Origin: Jannaschia sp. W003
Lineage (GTDB): Bacteria; Pseudomonadota; Alphaproteobacteria; Rhodobacterales; Rhodobacteraceae
Assembly: GCF_025144335.1 (NCBI RefSeq)
Contig: NZ_CP083539.1
Coordinates: 2,171,501-2,235,500 of the forward strand
DNA: 64,000 nt
Reading direction: 5' to 3'
The stretch's first letter is position 1; each line of letters begins with the position of its first letter. The notes beneath the pieces are model-generated. The model was not told where the DNA came from, searched no databases, and worked only from the letters and a program-made list of their open reading frames with translations. The position numbers were made by a program, and so were the translations under genes. Positions 1 to 9,178 of this stretch are shown here, one piece after another.

Positions 1-1961
1 CGACGCGTCGCCACGTCTTCCAGAACCTCGGCGAGGGCACCTACAACCACTCCGGCAGCCTGGCGATCCGCGCCGCGCTCGCCGCCGGCACCAACATCAC
101 CTACAAGATCCTCTACAACGACGCCGTCGCCATGACCGGCGGCCAGCACAACGAGGGTGACCTCCAGCCCCAGCAGATCGCGCACGAACTCAAGGCGATG
201 GGCGTCAAGGAAGTGGCCGTCGTCTACGACGAGAAGGAGGACGTGGACCGCACGCTCTTCCCGTCGGGCCTGACGTGGCACGAGCGCGCCGAGATGCCCG
301 CCGTGCAGGAGCGGATGCAGCAGGTCGAGGGCGTGTCGGCGATCCTCTACATCCAGACCTGCGCCGCCGAGAAGCGCCGCCGCCGCAAGCGCGGCCTGTT
401 CCCCGACCCGGACCGCCGCATCTTCATCGACACCGACGTGTGCGAGGGATGCGGCGACTGCGGTGTGCAGTCCAACTGCGTCTCGCTGGTCCCCGTCGAC
501 ACCGAGCTGGGCACCAAGCGCGCCGTGGACCAGTCCACCTGCAACAAGGACTACAGCTGCGTGCAGGGCTTCTGCCCCTCGTTCGTGTCCGTGGAGGGCG
601 CGAAGAAGAAGCAGGTCGCACTCGCGGACGTGGACACGGGCGGCCTGCCCGAGCCCGCGCTGCCCGCCATCGACGGCACCTGGAACGTGGTCGTCACCGG
701 CGTCGGCGGCACGGGCGTCGTGACCATCGGCGCCGTGTCGGCCATGGCCGCCTACCTCGACGGCAAGGCGGCAGGCCTCATGGAGATGGCCGGCCTCGCC
801 CAGAAGGGCGGAGCGGTCCAACTTCACCTGCGCCTGGCCGAGAAGCCCGAGCACATCAACGCGATCCGGGTGGCCACCGGCGAGGCCGACGCGCTGATCG
901 GCGGCGACCTCGTGGTCTCGGCGGGCCGCAAGACGCTGGGCCTCACCTCCACGGGGCGCACGGGCGCCGTGGTCAACGCCCACGAGATCGTCACCGGCGA
1001 CTTCACCGGCAACCCCGACTTCAAGCTGCCCGCCGACCGCCTTCGCCTGTCGCTCGAGGCGCGCCTGCGCGACCGGCTGCACATGTTCGACGCGTCGCGA
1101 CTGGCCGAAAAGGTGCTGGGCGACTCGATCTTCTCGAACATGGCGATCCTCGGGGCCGCCTGGCAGCAAGGAGTGGTGCCCCTGTCGCGCGAGGCGATCC
1201 TCCGGGCCGTCGAGCTGAACGGCGCCGCGGTCGCCAAGAACCAGGAAGCGTTCGAGCTGGGCCGGTGGGCCATGGTCCACCCGGAGCGCGCGGCCAAGCT
1301 GCTCGCCGGCGATGCAGTGGTGGAGATGCCGAAGACGCTGGAGCAGCGCATCGCCTTCCGCGAGCGGCACCTCACCGACTACCAGAACGCTGCCTACGCC
1401 CGGCGCTACACCGATCTAGTGGCGAAGGCGCCCGACGGGCGGCTGCGCGAGGCGGTGGCGCTCGGCTACCACAAGCTGCTGGCCTACAAGGACGAGTACG
1501 AGGTCGCGCGCCTCCTGCAGTCCACCCGCGCCAAGGTCGAGGCGGCCTTCGACGGCGACCTGAAGCTCACCCACCACCTCGCGCCCCCTGTGATCGCGAA
1601 GGAGGGGCCCGACGGGCGCCCCGCCAAGCGGGCCTTCGGCGAGTGGATCCGCCGCGGCTTCCCGCTGCTGGCCCGGCTCAAGGTCTTGCGGGGTACCCCG
1701 GTCGACCCGTTCGGCCGCACCGGGGAGCGCCGCATGGAGCGTGCCCTGATCGCGCAGTACGAGCGCGACATGGCCGAGGTGCTTCCCCTCGTCTCGGACC
1801 GCACCCGCGACGCCGTCGTGGCGCTGGCGGAGTTGCCTTTGACGATCCGCGGCTTCGGCCCGGTGAAGCAGGCGAACGCGGCCAAGGCCGAGAAGCGCCG
1901 CGAGGTGCTGCTCGCGACGATCCGCGCCGGCGGCCCCGAGATGGCCCACGCGGCGGAGTGA
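1..1961 (+). CDS. Indolepyruvate ferredoxin oxidoreductase, C-terminal part (5' truncated)
   Basis: The gene runs in from the left edge. The open frame is already in use at base 3, so the ATG at 132 is internal; about 652 residues are visible. The enzyme family oxidatively decarboxylates aryl-pyruvates (from aromatic amino acids) to aryl-acetyl-CoA and reduces ferredoxin. Visible parts are the end of the thiamine-diphosphate domain (LGEGTYNHSG near base 35), a ferredoxin-like cysteine cluster (CEGCGDCG...C, CNKDYSC...C, about bases 440-575) for iron-sulfur binding, then the gamma-subunit domain beginning VVTGVGGTGVVTIG (about 690), and a long C-terminal domain. The fused alpha/gamma architecture is the usual alphaproteobacterial form. 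A strong hairpin at 2055-2085 follows. Family call is firm; exact substrate is inferred. Confidence 0.93.
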   Translation, partial: TRRHVFQNLGEGTYNHSGSLAIRAALAAGTNITYKILYNDAVAMTGGQHNEGDLQPQQIAHELKAMGVKEVAVVYDEKEDVDRTLFPSGLTWHERAEMPAVQERMQQVEGVSAILYIQTCAAEKRRRRKRGLFPDPDRRIFIDTDVCEGCGDCGVQSNCVSLVPVDTELGTKRAVDQSTCNKDYSCVQGFCPSFVSVEGAKKKQVALADVDTGGLPEPALPAIDGTWNVVVTGVGGTGVVTIGAVSAMAAYLDGKAAGLMEMAGLAQKGGAVQLHLRLAEKPEHINAIRVATGEADALIGGDLVVSAGRKTLGLTSTGRTGAVVNAHEIVTGDFTGNPDFKLPADRLRLSLEARLRDRLHMFDASRLAEKVLGDSIFSNMAILGAAWQQGVVPLSREAILRAVELNGAAVAKNQEAFELGRWAMVHPERAAKLLAGDAVVEMPKTLEQRIAFRERHLTDYQNAAYARRYTDLVAKAPDGRLREAVALGYHKLLAYKDEYEVARLLQSTRAKVEAAFDGDLKLTHHLAPPVIAKEGPDGRPAKRAFGEWIRRGFPLLARLKVLRGTPVDPFGRTGERRMERALIAQYERDMAEVLPLVSDRTRDAVVALAELPLTIRGFGPVKQANAAKAEKRREVLLATIRAGGPEMAHAAE

Positions 1962-2054
1962 GCCGGCTCAGCTAGCGATACACGCCCCGGCCTCGAGCTA
2001 GGGCCTCTGCTGCTAACGGGTGCTGCGCTCCGAACCTGCAGCGCCATCGCTAAC

Positions 2055-2085
2055 CAGACGCCCCGGATCGAGTCCGGGGCGTCTG
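2055..2085. terminator. Bidirectional hairpin terminator
   Basis: A perfect 13-bp inverted repeat (CAGACGCCCCGGA, loop TCGAG, then its complement) lies between the convergent indolepyruvate oxidoreductase and tusA-like genes. There is no clear T-run on either side, so it is a structural call. Confidence 0.65.
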
Positions 2086-2088
2086 CTC

Positions 2089-2319
2089 CTAACCCCCGCG
2101 TTTCCGTACCAAAAACGTCGTCCCCTCCGCCCCGAGGAACCCGTGACCCGCCTCGGCGCAGAAGTGCGGCACGTCCACGTGCGCGGCCGGATCGTCCGCG
2201 AGCAGCCGGACCACGGCGCCCGGCGCCGCGCCCTCCATCCGCTTGCGCAGGCGCAGGACGGGCAGGGGGCAGAGCAGCCCGAGGGCGTCCACTTCGAGGT
2301 CCACGTCCTGCGCGTTCAT
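2089..2319 (-). CDS. TusA-family sulfurtransferase-like protein
   Basis: A 76-residue protein of the TusA/SirA family, which carries sulfur as a cysteine persulfide for tRNA thiolation or cofactor assembly. The diagnostic CPxP motif is present (LGLLCPLPVLRLRKRM, residues about 12-27), with the conserved Cys at the start of the first helix. The ATG at 2319 is chosen because it follows a good ribosome site (AAGGAC, about 6 bases upstream) and gives the normal family length; the frame could be opened further upstream but without family similarity. It is divergent from the hydrolase-P450 pair with only 46 bases between them. The partner protein cannot be told from sequence. Confidence 0.85.
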   Translation of the reverse strand: MNAQDVDLEVDALGLLCPLPVLRLRKRMEGAAPGAVVRLLADDPAAHVDVPHFCAEAGHGFLGAEGTTFLVRKRGG

Positions 2320-2365
2320 ATCGGTCCTTAATATCGCCGCACCGCTCGGGCATGATCGCGGCGCC

Positions 2366-3619
2366 ATGACAGTCCAAGCCCGTCCCGTCCAGCGCCGCAA
2401 GGTGTTCTACATCCCGGGCTACGACCCGTTCCACCCGCGCCGCTACCGCGAGCTCTACCGCAAGGAAGGGGCCGCGCAGGCGGCGCTGTCGGGCTACCGG
2501 ATCGCGCAGACGAAGGGCGCGGGGCCGTATTCGTGGAACGTGGAGGCCGAGATCGACGGGGCGGAGGTGCACACCGAGATGGAGGTGCTCGTCTGGTCCG
2601 ACATCGTGTCGGGCAGCATGGACGCCTCGATCCCCGCGACCTACGCGCAACTGGCCCGTACCGCCTGGACCTACATTGCTTCGGGCGCGCTGTTCCGGCT
2701 CATGCGGCTGCGCAAAGGTCCAGTCATCGCAGCGCTTTACCCGGTGATCTTCCTGATCCTGCAGGCGATCGTCGCCGTGGCCGTCGGCGCGGGCGTGGCG
2801 GCGCTCGGGGTGTGGGCGCTGGAGCGGTTCGTGTTCGGCTACGGCCTCTTCGACGGCTACTGGACCGCGCGGGCCGCCGGCCTCGGTGCGGGGCTGCTGG
2901 CCGCGTGGGCGGTGCTGCGGACGTTCAAGCGGCACGACAACAAGGTCTTCGCCTACTACCTGATGCACGACTACGCCTTCTCGGCGCGCTGGCGCGGGGC
3001 GAACCCGCCGGAGCTGGAGCGGCGGATGGATGCGTTCGGCGCGGGGATCGCCGAGGCGGCGACCGCCGGGTGGGACGAGGTACTCGTCGTCGGCCACTCC
3101 TCGGGCGCGCATCTGGGCGTGTCGATCCTGGCGGACCTCGTGCGGGCCGGGCTGCCGGCGGGGCGGGTGTCGTTCCTGTCGCTCGGGCACGTGGTGCCCA
3201 TGGTCAGCTTTCTTCCCGACGCCAACAGGTTGCGACGCGACCTTCACGTGATGGGCGCTCAGGACGTCGTGCCGTGGGTCGACGTCACCGCGCCCGGCGA
3301 CGGCTGCGCCTTCGCGCTGTGCGATCCCGTGGCCGTGTCGGGCGTCGCCCCCGAGGGGCACCGCTGGCCGCTGGTGATCTCGGCCGCTTTCACCCAGACG
3401 CTACGCCCCGAGACCTGGGCCGCGCTGCGCCGGCGCTACTTCCGCCTCCATTTCCAGTACCTCTGCGCCTTCGACGCGCTGCCGGGCACGCCCTCGGACT
3501 ACGACTACTTCCGCATCACCGCGGGGCCCGAGCGGCTGGCGGAGCGCTTTGCGGGGCGGAGCCACAGCCCCTCGCGCCTGACCTTGCCGGCCAACCGCTA
3601 CACCTCGCAGGCCGCGTGA
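2366..3619 (+). CDS. Alpha/beta-hydrolase-like protein with membrane segments
   Basis: A 417-residue protein. The N-terminus (KVFYIPGYDPFHPRRYRELY) resembles the first strand and oxyanion region of alpha/beta-hydrolases. A nucleophile elbow GHSSG is seen at residues 243-247, with Ser245 the likely nucleophile. Between these parts lies an unusual hydrophobic stretch (about residues 113-190) that can form two or three membrane helices, so the enzyme is probably membrane-anchored. ATG 2366 is the first start with family-like sequence. The stop overlaps the GTG start of the P450 gene (GTGA), so the two are translated together. The substrate is unknown; a lipid or ester linked to the P450 reaction is possible. 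Confidence 0.7.
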   Translation: MTVQARPVQRRKVFYIPGYDPFHPRRYRELYRKEGAAQAALSGYRIAQTKGAGPYSWNVEAEIDGAEVHTEMEVLVWSDIVSGSMDASIPATYAQLARTAWTYIASGALFRLMRLRKGPVIAALYPVIFLILQAIVAVAVGAGVAALGVWALERFVFGYGLFDGYWTARAAGLGAGLLAAWAVLRTFKRHDNKVFAYYLMHDYAFSARWRGANPPELERRMDAFGAGIAEAATAGWDEVLVVGHSSGAHLGVSILADLVRAGLPAGRVSFLSLGHVVPMVSFLPDANRLRRDLHVMGAQDVVPWVDVTAPGDGCAFALCDPVAVSGVAPEGHRWPLVISAAFTQTLRPETWAALRRRYFRLHFQYLCAFDALPGTPSDYDYFRITAGPERLAERFAGRSHSPSRLTLPANRYTSQAA

Positions 3620-4965
3620 TCCCGCCCAAGCCCGCGCCTCGTCCCGAGCGGGTGGGCCTCCTGCGTTATGGGCGGCTGTTCCGCGAGGACATCCTCGGGG
3701 CCCAGCCCGCGCGCCTCTACCGCGCGTGGATGGCCGAGTTCCGCACGCCGTTCTTCCACTCGTTCATGGCCAACGATCCGGCGCTGCTCGACCTCGTGCT
3801 GAAGGAGCGGCCCGACGACTTTCCGAAGTCGGACAAGGTGCGCGAGGGGCTGGCGCCGCTGCTCGGTCGGTCGGTGTTCACGACCAACGGCGAGGAGTGG
3901 AAGCGCCAGCGGCGGATCATCGACCCGGCCTTTGGCAAGGGGCGCCTGCGCGAGGCGTTCCCGGCCATGCTGGAGGCCGCGGAGGCCTGCGTGGCAAGGC
4001 TGCGGGAGGGCGAGGTGGAGATCGAGGCGGAGGCGAGCCATGCGGCCGCGGACGTGATCTTCCGGACCCTGTTCTCGGTGCCCATCGAGGACCGGCTGGC
4101 GGCGGCGGTGTTCCGGGAGTTCCGGGCTTACCAGCGCACGTCGCCGCTGCTGAACGTGGCCGCGCTGCTGCCCTGGCCGCGGTGGATGCCGCGGTTCCAC
4201 AAGAGGGCGACGCGCGAGGCGGCGCGAGCGATCCGGGGGGCGATCGCGGCGCTCGTGGATCGGCGGATGGGGGAGATCGCGGACGGCGTGGCGCCCGACG
4301 ATCTGGCAACGAAGATAATGACTTACGACGACCCGCAGACGGGGCACCGGTTCGGGCGCGAGGAGATGATCGACCAGGTGGCGATCTTCTTCCTGGCCGG
4401 GCACGAGACGTCGGCCTCGGCGCTGGCGTGGGCGCTCTACCTGCTCGCCACCCACCCGGAGGCGCAGGCACGGGTGGCGGCGGAGGGCGCGCGGGACTGG
4501 GAAGGTTTCGCGTTCTCAAGGCTTTCCGAACTGGCGTTCACGCGCGACGTGTTCCGCGAGACGCTGCGGCTCTATCCGCCGGTGCCGATGATGGTGCGCG
4601 AGACGACGCGGGCGGAGACGTTCCGGGGCCGCCACGCGAAGATCGGCGCGCAAGTGGTTCTGTCACCTTGGCATCTGCATCGTCACGAGCGCCTGTGGGA
4701 CGCGCCCGACGCCTTCGATCCGGACCGCTGGGGGACCGAGGCAGCCAAGGAGAGCGCGCGGCGGGCCTACATGCCGTTCAGCGCCGGGCCGCGGGTCTGC
4801 ACGGGGGCGGGCTTCGCGATGGCGGAGGGGGTGCTGCTGCTCGCCCGCATCGTCGGGGCGTTCGAGGTGGGAGCGGTGGGGCCGCCTCCGGTGCCCGTGG
4901 CGCATCTGACGGTCCGTGCGCGGGACGGGATAAGGCTGCGGCTTCGGCACCGTTCGGTGCGCTGA
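3616..4965 (+). CDS. Cytochrome P450
   Basis: A 449-residue haem monooxygenase of normal length. The I-helix oxygen-binding motif AGHET is at residues 261-265, the K-helix ExxR at Glu315-Arg318 (ETLR), and the haem loop FSAGPRVCTG ends with the thiolate ligand Cys395. No signal peptide, reductase or ferredoxin domain is fused, so it must use a separate redox partner; none is encoded nearby. The GTG start at 3616 overlaps the hydrolase stop; the frame is open far upstream but the upstream reading is not P450-like. The oxidised substrate cannot be inferred, but the tight coupling to the hydrolase suggests one pathway. Confidence 0.93.
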   Translation: MIPPKPAPRPERVGLLRYGRLFREDILGAQPARLYRAWMAEFRTPFFHSFMANDPALLDLVLKERPDDFPKSDKVREGLAPLLGRSVFTTNGEEWKRQRRIIDPAFGKGRLREAFPAMLEAAEACVARLREGEVEIEAEASHAAADVIFRTLFSVPIEDRLAAAVFREFRAYQRTSPLLNVAALLPWPRWMPRFHKRATREAARAIRGAIAALVDRRMGEIADGVAPDDLATKIMTYDDPQTGHRFGREEMIDQVAIFFLAGHETSASALAWALYLLATHPEAQARVAAEGARDWEGFAFSRLSELAFTRDVFRETLRLYPPVPMMVRETTRAETFRGRHAKIGAQVVLSPWHLHRHERLWDAPDAFDPDRWGTEAAKESARRAYMPFSAGPRVCTGAGFAMAEGVLLLARIVGAFEVGAVGPPPVPVAHLTVRARDGIRLRLRHRSVR

Positions 4966-4976
4966 TGCAGGGGGCG

Positions 4977-5117
4977 CCCCCCGTGCACCCCCCGTACACC
5001 CCCTGTGCATACGCGACTGTCATCAACTTGGGCGCTGTCTTCTCCGGTGCTTCGCGCGTTCGCGGGCGAAACGATCCACTGGATCGTTTCCGGGAAGCCC
5101 GCTCACCCCCCCGTGCA
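4977..5117. repeat. 11-bp tandem repeat (three units plus one outlying unit)
   Basis: Three consecutive 11-base units, CCCCCCGTGCA, CCCCCCGTACA and CCCCCTGTGCA, occupy 4977-5009 and are followed by TAC. A lone unit CCCCCCGTGCA, also followed by TAC, occurs at 5107-5117. The same three-unit block in the same order recurs at 50635-50667. It lies just after the P450 stop codon in the convergent gap with gpt. Function unknown. Confidence 0.75.
5068..5090. terminator. 23-bp palindrome, probable bidirectional terminator
   Basis: Perfect inverted repeat with arms GAAACGATCCA separated by a single C; the flanking CGGGC/GCCCG extends the pairing. It sits between the convergent P450 and gpt genes and each arm ends in TTTC, which fits a two-way terminator. 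It may also be a dispersed palindromic element. Confidence 0.5.
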
Positions 5118-5179
5118 TACCGGAAGGCACCCCTACCTTGGACCGATCCAGAGCAGGAAACGCCCGCCGAACGGGGCGC

Positions 5180-5692
5180 TCAGTCCTTGCCGCGGTAGGG
5201 CTCCACGTACTGGAGCGCCATGTCCCACGGAAAGAAGATCCAGGTGTCCTGGCTGACCCCGGTGATGAAGGTGTCGACCAGCGGCTCGCCCTTGGGCTTG
5301 GCGTAGACCGTGGCGAAGTGAGCCTTCGGGTAGAGGCTGCGGCAGACCTCGAGCGTCTTGCCGGTGTCCACGAGGTCGTCGATGATCAGGACGCCGGTGC
5401 CGTCCTCGCCCATCATGTCGGGGTCGGGGCGCGAAAGGACCTGGGCCTCGCCCTGCGACTGGTGGTCGTAGCTCTTGATCGAGATGGTATCCACGAGGCG
5501 GACGCCGAGCTCGCGCGCGATGATCATGGCAGGCGCCATGCCGCCGCGGGTGATGGCGACGATGGCCTTCCACGCGCCGTCCTCCATGGGGCCGCGCCCG
5601 TCGAGGCGCCAGGCCAGCGCGCGGCTGTCGCGGTGGATCTGGTCCCAGCTGATGTGGAAGCCCTTCTCGTGGGGCAGTTGGGGGTTCGCCAT
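5180..5692 (-). CDS. gpt: Xanthine (purine) phosphoribosyltransferase
   Basis: A 170-residue type I phosphoribosyltransferase that salvages xanthine or guanine with PRPP. The PRPP-binding signature [13 protein letters not shown] is at residues 101-113, and the N-terminal [18 protein letters not shown] matches bacterial Gpt. The ATG at 5692 is preceded by GGAGGACC. It is the last gene of fabI-lysE-gpt, 17 bases after the exporter stop. Xanthine preference follows from overall similarity to Gpt and is not visible from single residues here. Confidence 0.9.
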   Translation of the reverse strand: MANPQLPHEKGFHISWDQIHRDSRALAWRLDGRGPMEDGAWKAIVAITRGGMAPAMIIARELGVRLVDTISIKSYDHQSQGEAQVLSRPDPDMMGEDGTGVLIIDDLVDTGKTLEVCRSLYPKAHFATVYAKPKGEPLVDTFITGVSQDTWIFFPWDMALQYVEPYRGKD

Positions 5693-5709
5693 CGTGGTCC
5701 TCCGGTGGT

Positions 5710-6339
5710 CTAGGTCGTCGCGAGAAGGCGCAGGCCGAGGGCGGCCAGCACCACCGCCATGCCGCGTTGGATGATGGGCTTCCAGCCGATGTACCGCTCG
5801 CGCACCGCGGGCTGCGCGAGGATCGCGGCGACAGTGGAATAGACGGCGATTTCGAGCGCGATGTGGTTCAGCGTGATCGCGGCCATCTGCGCGGGCGTCA
5901 GCGCGGGCGGGAAGATCACGATCAGCACACCCGCCGAGAAGAGGATCGACTTCGGATTGGCGAGGTTCAGGGCCGCGCCGCGCAGGAAGGCGCGCCGCGC
6001 CGACACGGGCGCCGTTGTCTCCACGGGGCGGGGCGCGTCGCGCCAGATCAGCACGGCGAAGACGAGGATCAGGGCGGCGCCGCCGATGCGCATGGCGTCG
6101 TAGAGGGCGGGCAGGGCGGCGAACAGGGCGTCGAGTCCGGCGAGGGCGGCGAGGGTCCAGAGCCCCGCGACCACGGCGAGGCCCGCGCCCACGGCGGCGC
6201 CCTCGGCGCGGCCGCCGCGCATGGCGGCCTGCGAGCACAGGATGAAGGCCGGGCCGGGCGCGGCCACGGCGAAGAACAGGGCGACGTTGAAGGCGGCGAC
6301 GTGGCCGAGGCCGAGCGGGGTCGCGCCGCCCTCGATCAT
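5710..6339 (-). CDS. LysE/RhtB-family amino acid exporter
   Basis: A 209-residue inner-membrane protein with about five to six hydrophobic helices. The family markers are the early [12 protein letters not shown] segment (residues about 22-33) and [10 protein letters not shown] (about 122-131), corresponding to the PGP and NPK motifs of LysE-type exporters. Its ATG overlaps the fabI stop codon (ATGA), so it is translationally coupled to fabI although the functions look unrelated. The exported compound is unknown. Confidence 0.85.
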   Translation of the reverse strand: MIEGGATPLGLGHVAAFNVALFFAVAAPGPAFILCSQAAMRGGRAEGAAVGAGLAVVAGLWTLAALAGLDALFAALPALYDAMRIGGAALILVFAVLIWRDAPRPVETTAPVSARRAFLRGAALNLANPKSILFSAGVLIVIFPPALTPAQMAAITLNHIALEIAVYSTVAAILAQPAVRERYIGWKPIIQRGMAVVLAALGLRLLATT

Positions 6340-7151
6340 TCGCCGCGGCGCTCCAGCGTCATGTCCGGGGCCTCGGGGTTCTTCATGCCGACCACGTTGT
6401 AGCCCGCGTCGACGTGGTGGATCTCGCCCGTGACGGCCGAGGAGAGGTCGGAGAGGAGGTACATGGCCGAGCGGCCCACCTCCTCCTGCGTGACGGTGCG
6501 GCGCAGGGGGCTGTTGTTCTCGTTCCACTTCAGGATGTAGCGGAAGTCGCCGATGCCGGAAGCTGCCAGCGTCTTGATGGTGCCCGCCGAGATGGCGTTG
6601 ACGCGGATGCCGTCCTTGCCGAGATCCTCGGCCAGGTACTTCACGCTGATCTCGAGCGCGGACTTGGCGAGTCCCATGACGTTGTAGTGCGGCATGACCT
6701 TCTCGGCGCCGTAGTACGACAAAGTCAGGGCCGAGCCGCCGGCCGACATCATCTTCTCGGCGCGCTGCATCACGGCGGTGAAGCTGTAGACCGAGATGTT
6801 CATGGTCATCAGGAAGTTGTCGAGCGACGTGTCGAGGTAGCGGCCGCGCAGCTCGGACTTGTCGGAGAAGCCGATGGCGTGGACGATGAAGTCGAGGCCG
6901 TCCCAGCGCTCGCGCAGGGCGTCGAAGGCCGCGTCGATCGAGGCGCCATCGCCCACGTCGCAGGGCACGAGGATGTCGGAGCCGACCTTCTCGGCGAGGG
7001 GGCCGACGCGCTTCTTGAGGGCCTCACCCTGGTAGGTGAAGGCCAGCTCGGCGCCCTGCTCGCGGCAGGCCTTGGCGATGCCCCAAGCGATCGACTTGTC
7101 GTTGGCCAGCCCCATGATGAGGCCGCGCTTTCCCGCCATCAGTCCAGTCAT
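6336..7151 (-). CDS. fabI: Enoyl-[acyl-carrier-protein] reductase (NADH)
   Basis: A 271-residue short-chain dehydrogenase-type enzyme that does the last reduction of each fatty-acid elongation round. The FabI features are the modified nucleotide-binding start [19 protein letters not shown] and the catalytic Tyr-x6-Lys spacing (Tyr156, Lys163 in YNVMGLAK), which separates FabI from ordinary SDR proteins. ATG 7151 has GGAGGGG just upstream; Met5 is an alternative. It starts the fabI-lysE-gpt transcript and is divergent from pdxH across 87 bases. Confidence 0.95.
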   Translation of the reverse strand: MTGLMAGKRGLIMGLANDKSIAWGIAKACREQGAELAFTYQGEALKKRVGPLAEKVGSDILVPCDVGDGASIDAAFDALRERWDGLDFIVHAIGFSDKSELRGRYLDTSLDNFLMTMNISVYSFTAVMQRAEKMMSAGGSALTLSYYGAEKVMPHYNVMGLAKSALEISVKYLAEDLGKDGIRVNAISAGTIKTLAASGIGDFRYILKWNENNSPLRRTVTQEEVGRSAMYLLSDLSSAVTGEIHHVDAGYNVVGMKNPEAPDMTLERRGE

Positions 7152-7238
7152 CGGCCCCTCCGCTTGCGTTAGGGGGGGTGTTAGGGGAAGTGCCCCGGTG
7201 CGACAAGGCGCGGGCAGGCATCGGCGGGAGAGTGCGGC

Positions 7239-7898
7239 ATGGGCGATACCGGTGGGCGCGGGGGGATCTTCGCGGGGAGCGATCCGTTCGCGCTGGCGCA
7301 GGCGTGGCTGGACGAGGCGGCGGGGACCGAGCCGAACGATCCGAACGCCATCGCGCTGGCGACCGCGGACGCGGACGGCATGCCGAACGTGAGGATGGTG
7401 CTGCTCAAGGAGATCGAGCCGGGGCCGGATGGGGCGTTCGTGTTCTACACCAACTTCGAGGGCACGAAGGGGCAGGAGCTGGCTGCCAACCCGCAGGCGG
7501 CCTTCGTGATGCACTGGAAGAGCTTGCGCCGTCAGGTGCGGGTGCGCGGCCGGGTGGAACGGGTCGAGGACGCGAAGGCCGACGCCTACTACCGCTCGCG
7601 CGGACTGGATTCGCGGCTGGGGGCCTGGGCCTCGCGGCAGTCGCGTCCCCTCGCCAGCCGGGCGGCGCTGATGGGCGCGGTGGCGAAGGCCGCCGCGACG
7701 CAGGGGCCGAATCCCGGGCGCCCGCCATTCTGGGGTGGATTCCGCATCCGGCCCACCGAGATCGAGTTCTGGGCCGACGGCGCGGCGCGGCTCCATGACC
7801 GGTTCCGCTGGGTGCGCGAAGGCGGCGCAAGTGGCGAAAACGACGCGATTACCGGGGAACGAATTTCCGGCTGGACGGTCGCGCGACTGTTTCCTTGA
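7239..7898 (+). CDS. pdxH: Pyridoxamine/pyridoxine 5'-phosphate oxidase
   Basis: A 219-residue FMN flavoprotein that makes pyridoxal 5'-phosphate, the last step of vitamin B6 synthesis and salvage. Seen are the N-terminal FMN-binding core ([24 protein letters not shown]), the middle [11 protein letters not shown] segment and the C-terminal dimer/PLP part ([17 protein letters not shown] and the closing ARLFP, cf. the usual RLxP end). ATG 7239 follows GAGAGTGCGGC. Single gene, divergent from fabI. Confidence 0.93.
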   Translation: MGDTGGRGGIFAGSDPFALAQAWLDEAAGTEPNDPNAIALATADADGMPNVRMVLLKEIEPGPDGAFVFYTNFEGTKGQELAANPQAAFVMHWKSLRRQVRVRGRVERVEDAKADAYYRSRGLDSRLGAWASRQSRPLASRAALMGAVAKAAATQGPNPGRPPFWGGFRIRPTEIEFWADGAARLHDRFRWVREGGASGENDAITGERISGWTVARLFP

Positions 7899-8061
7899 GG
7901 GAAGCAGTTCCTACCTACCGTTGATGGAGCATCCTCGCCGTCGTTGACGGTTCGAGAACGATCCGCTTGCTGCAACCCGAACGTGCGGGCATGCTCGTCT
8001 CGCGCGGCGCCGCATTACTGACGTCGCAATCCTTACCGCCCGACACTCACGGGGGAGAACA

Positions 8062-8592
8062 GTGAACGAAGTTCAAGAAACGGTCCGGTCCGTCGCCGGA
8101 ACGGTCAAGTGGTTCGACCAGACGCGGGGCTTCGGCTTCGTGGTATCGGACGAGGTGGACAGGGACATCCTGCTCCATGCCAACGTGCTGCGGGACTTCG
8201 GTCAAAGCTCGGTCGCGGAACGCAGCGCCATCGAGCTGCGCGCGGCGCACAATGCGCGCGGGTGGCAGGCCGTCGAGGTGGTGGCGATCACCGCCCCTGA
8301 GCCCGACCCGGCCGCCGGCCCGGACGGCGAGGTGCCGGAATACCTGCAGGCGATTCCCGAGGACGTGCCCTACGAGCCGGCGCGGGTGAAGTGGTTCGAC
8401 AAGGCCAAGGGGTTCGGCTTTGCGAACGTCTACGGCGCGGCGGGCGACATCTTCGTCCATGCCGAGGTGCTGCGGCGCTTCGGGCTGACCGACCTGGTGC
8501 CCGGCGAGGCGATCTGCCTGCGGGTCGTGGACGGCGCGCGGGGCAAGCTGGCGGTGGAGGTTCGGCGGTGGGAATACGCCCAGGCGCTCTGA
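8062..8592 (+). CDS. Cold-shock protein with two cold-shock domains
   Basis: A 176-residue protein with two OB-fold cold-shock domains, each opening with the RNP1-type sequence: [15 protein letters not shown] (about residues 13-27) and [15 protein letters not shown] (about 109-123), each followed by the RNP2-like DI(L/F)(L/V)HANVL or HAEVL. The family binds single-stranded nucleic acid and melts RNA structure. Two-domain versions are common in alphaproteobacteria. The GTG start is set by the ribosome site GGGGGAG just upstream. Its 3' end overlaps the DUF192 gene by 25 bases. Confidence 0.92.
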   Translation: MNEVQETVRSVAGTVKWFDQTRGFGFVVSDEVDRDILLHANVLRDFGQSSVAERSAIELRAAHNARGWQAVEVVAITAPEPDPAAGPDGEVPEYLQAIPEDVPYEPARVKWFDKAKGFGFANVYGAAGDIFVHAEVLRRFGLTDLVPGEAICLRVVDGARGKLAVEVRRWEYAQAL

Positions 8593-9071
8593 GGGGCGCG
8601 GCGCTCGCGGGGCTGCTGCTCGGGCTGCTGTCGCAGGCCGCGGCCGCCGGCGGGTGCCGGGCCGACCGCGTGGACCTGCGCGGCGACTTCGGCACGGCGA
8701 GCTTCGCGACGGAGCTGGCGCTGTCGCCGGAGGACCAGGCGCGCGGGCTGATGTTCCGCGAGTCGATGCCGTCCATGGCGGGCATGCTGTTCGTCTACGA
8801 CCGCGAGCAGCCCGTCGCCTTCTGGATGCGCAACACGCTGATCCCGCTCGACATGATCTTCGTGGACGAGAGCGGGACCGTCACCAAGGTCCACGCCGAG
8901 GCGGTGCCGGGCGACGAGACGCCGATCCCCTCGGGCGATCCGGCGCGCGCCGTGCTGGAGATCAACGGCGGCATGGCGGAACGGCTCGGGATCGAGGCGG
9001 GCGACGAGCTGCGCTCGCCCGTGATGCCGCAGGACGCCGCCGCCTGGCCCTGTGCGGACGCTTCCCAATAG
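8568..9071 (+). CDS. Exported DUF192 protein
   Basis: A 167-residue protein. GTG 8568 is chosen because it has GGAGG seven bases upstream and gives a complete signal peptide ([16 protein letters not shown], cleavage near residue 27). The mature part is a DUF192 domain: [17 protein letters not shown], then [41 protein letters not shown]. The family is widespread and periplasmic or secreted; its biochemical role is unknown. It overlaps the cold-shock gene by 25 bases, so the two are coupled. tRNA-Pro follows. Confidence 0.85.
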   Translation: MGIRPGALRGAALAGLLLGLLSQAAAAGGCRADRVDLRGDFGTASFATELALSPEDQARGLMFRESMPSMAGMLFVYDREQPVAFWMRNTLIPLDMIFVDESGTVTKVHAEAVPGDETPIPSGDPARAVLEINGGMAERLGIEAGDELRSPVMPQDAAAWPCADASQ

Positions 9072-9101
9072 GCGGGGCGCCTGCTAGGGCGCGGGCACGG
9101 T

Positions 9102-9178
9102 CGGGGCGTGGCGCAGCCTGGTAGCGCACCTGTTTTGGGAACAGGGGGTCGCGAGTTCGAGTCTCGCCGCCCCGACCA
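9102..9178 (+). tRNA. tRNA-Pro (anticodon TGG)
   Basis: A 77-base cloverleaf: acceptor CGGGGCG pairs with CGCCCCG, the anticodon stem is closed around TTTGGGA with TGG as anticodon, the T-arm contains GTTCGAGTC, and ACCA is encoded at the 3' end. Confidence 0.97.

Noticed and set aside
4977..5012. CRISPR-like array
   Set aside because: The repeat units are 11 bases and contiguous, without spacers, and no cas gene is present in the window.
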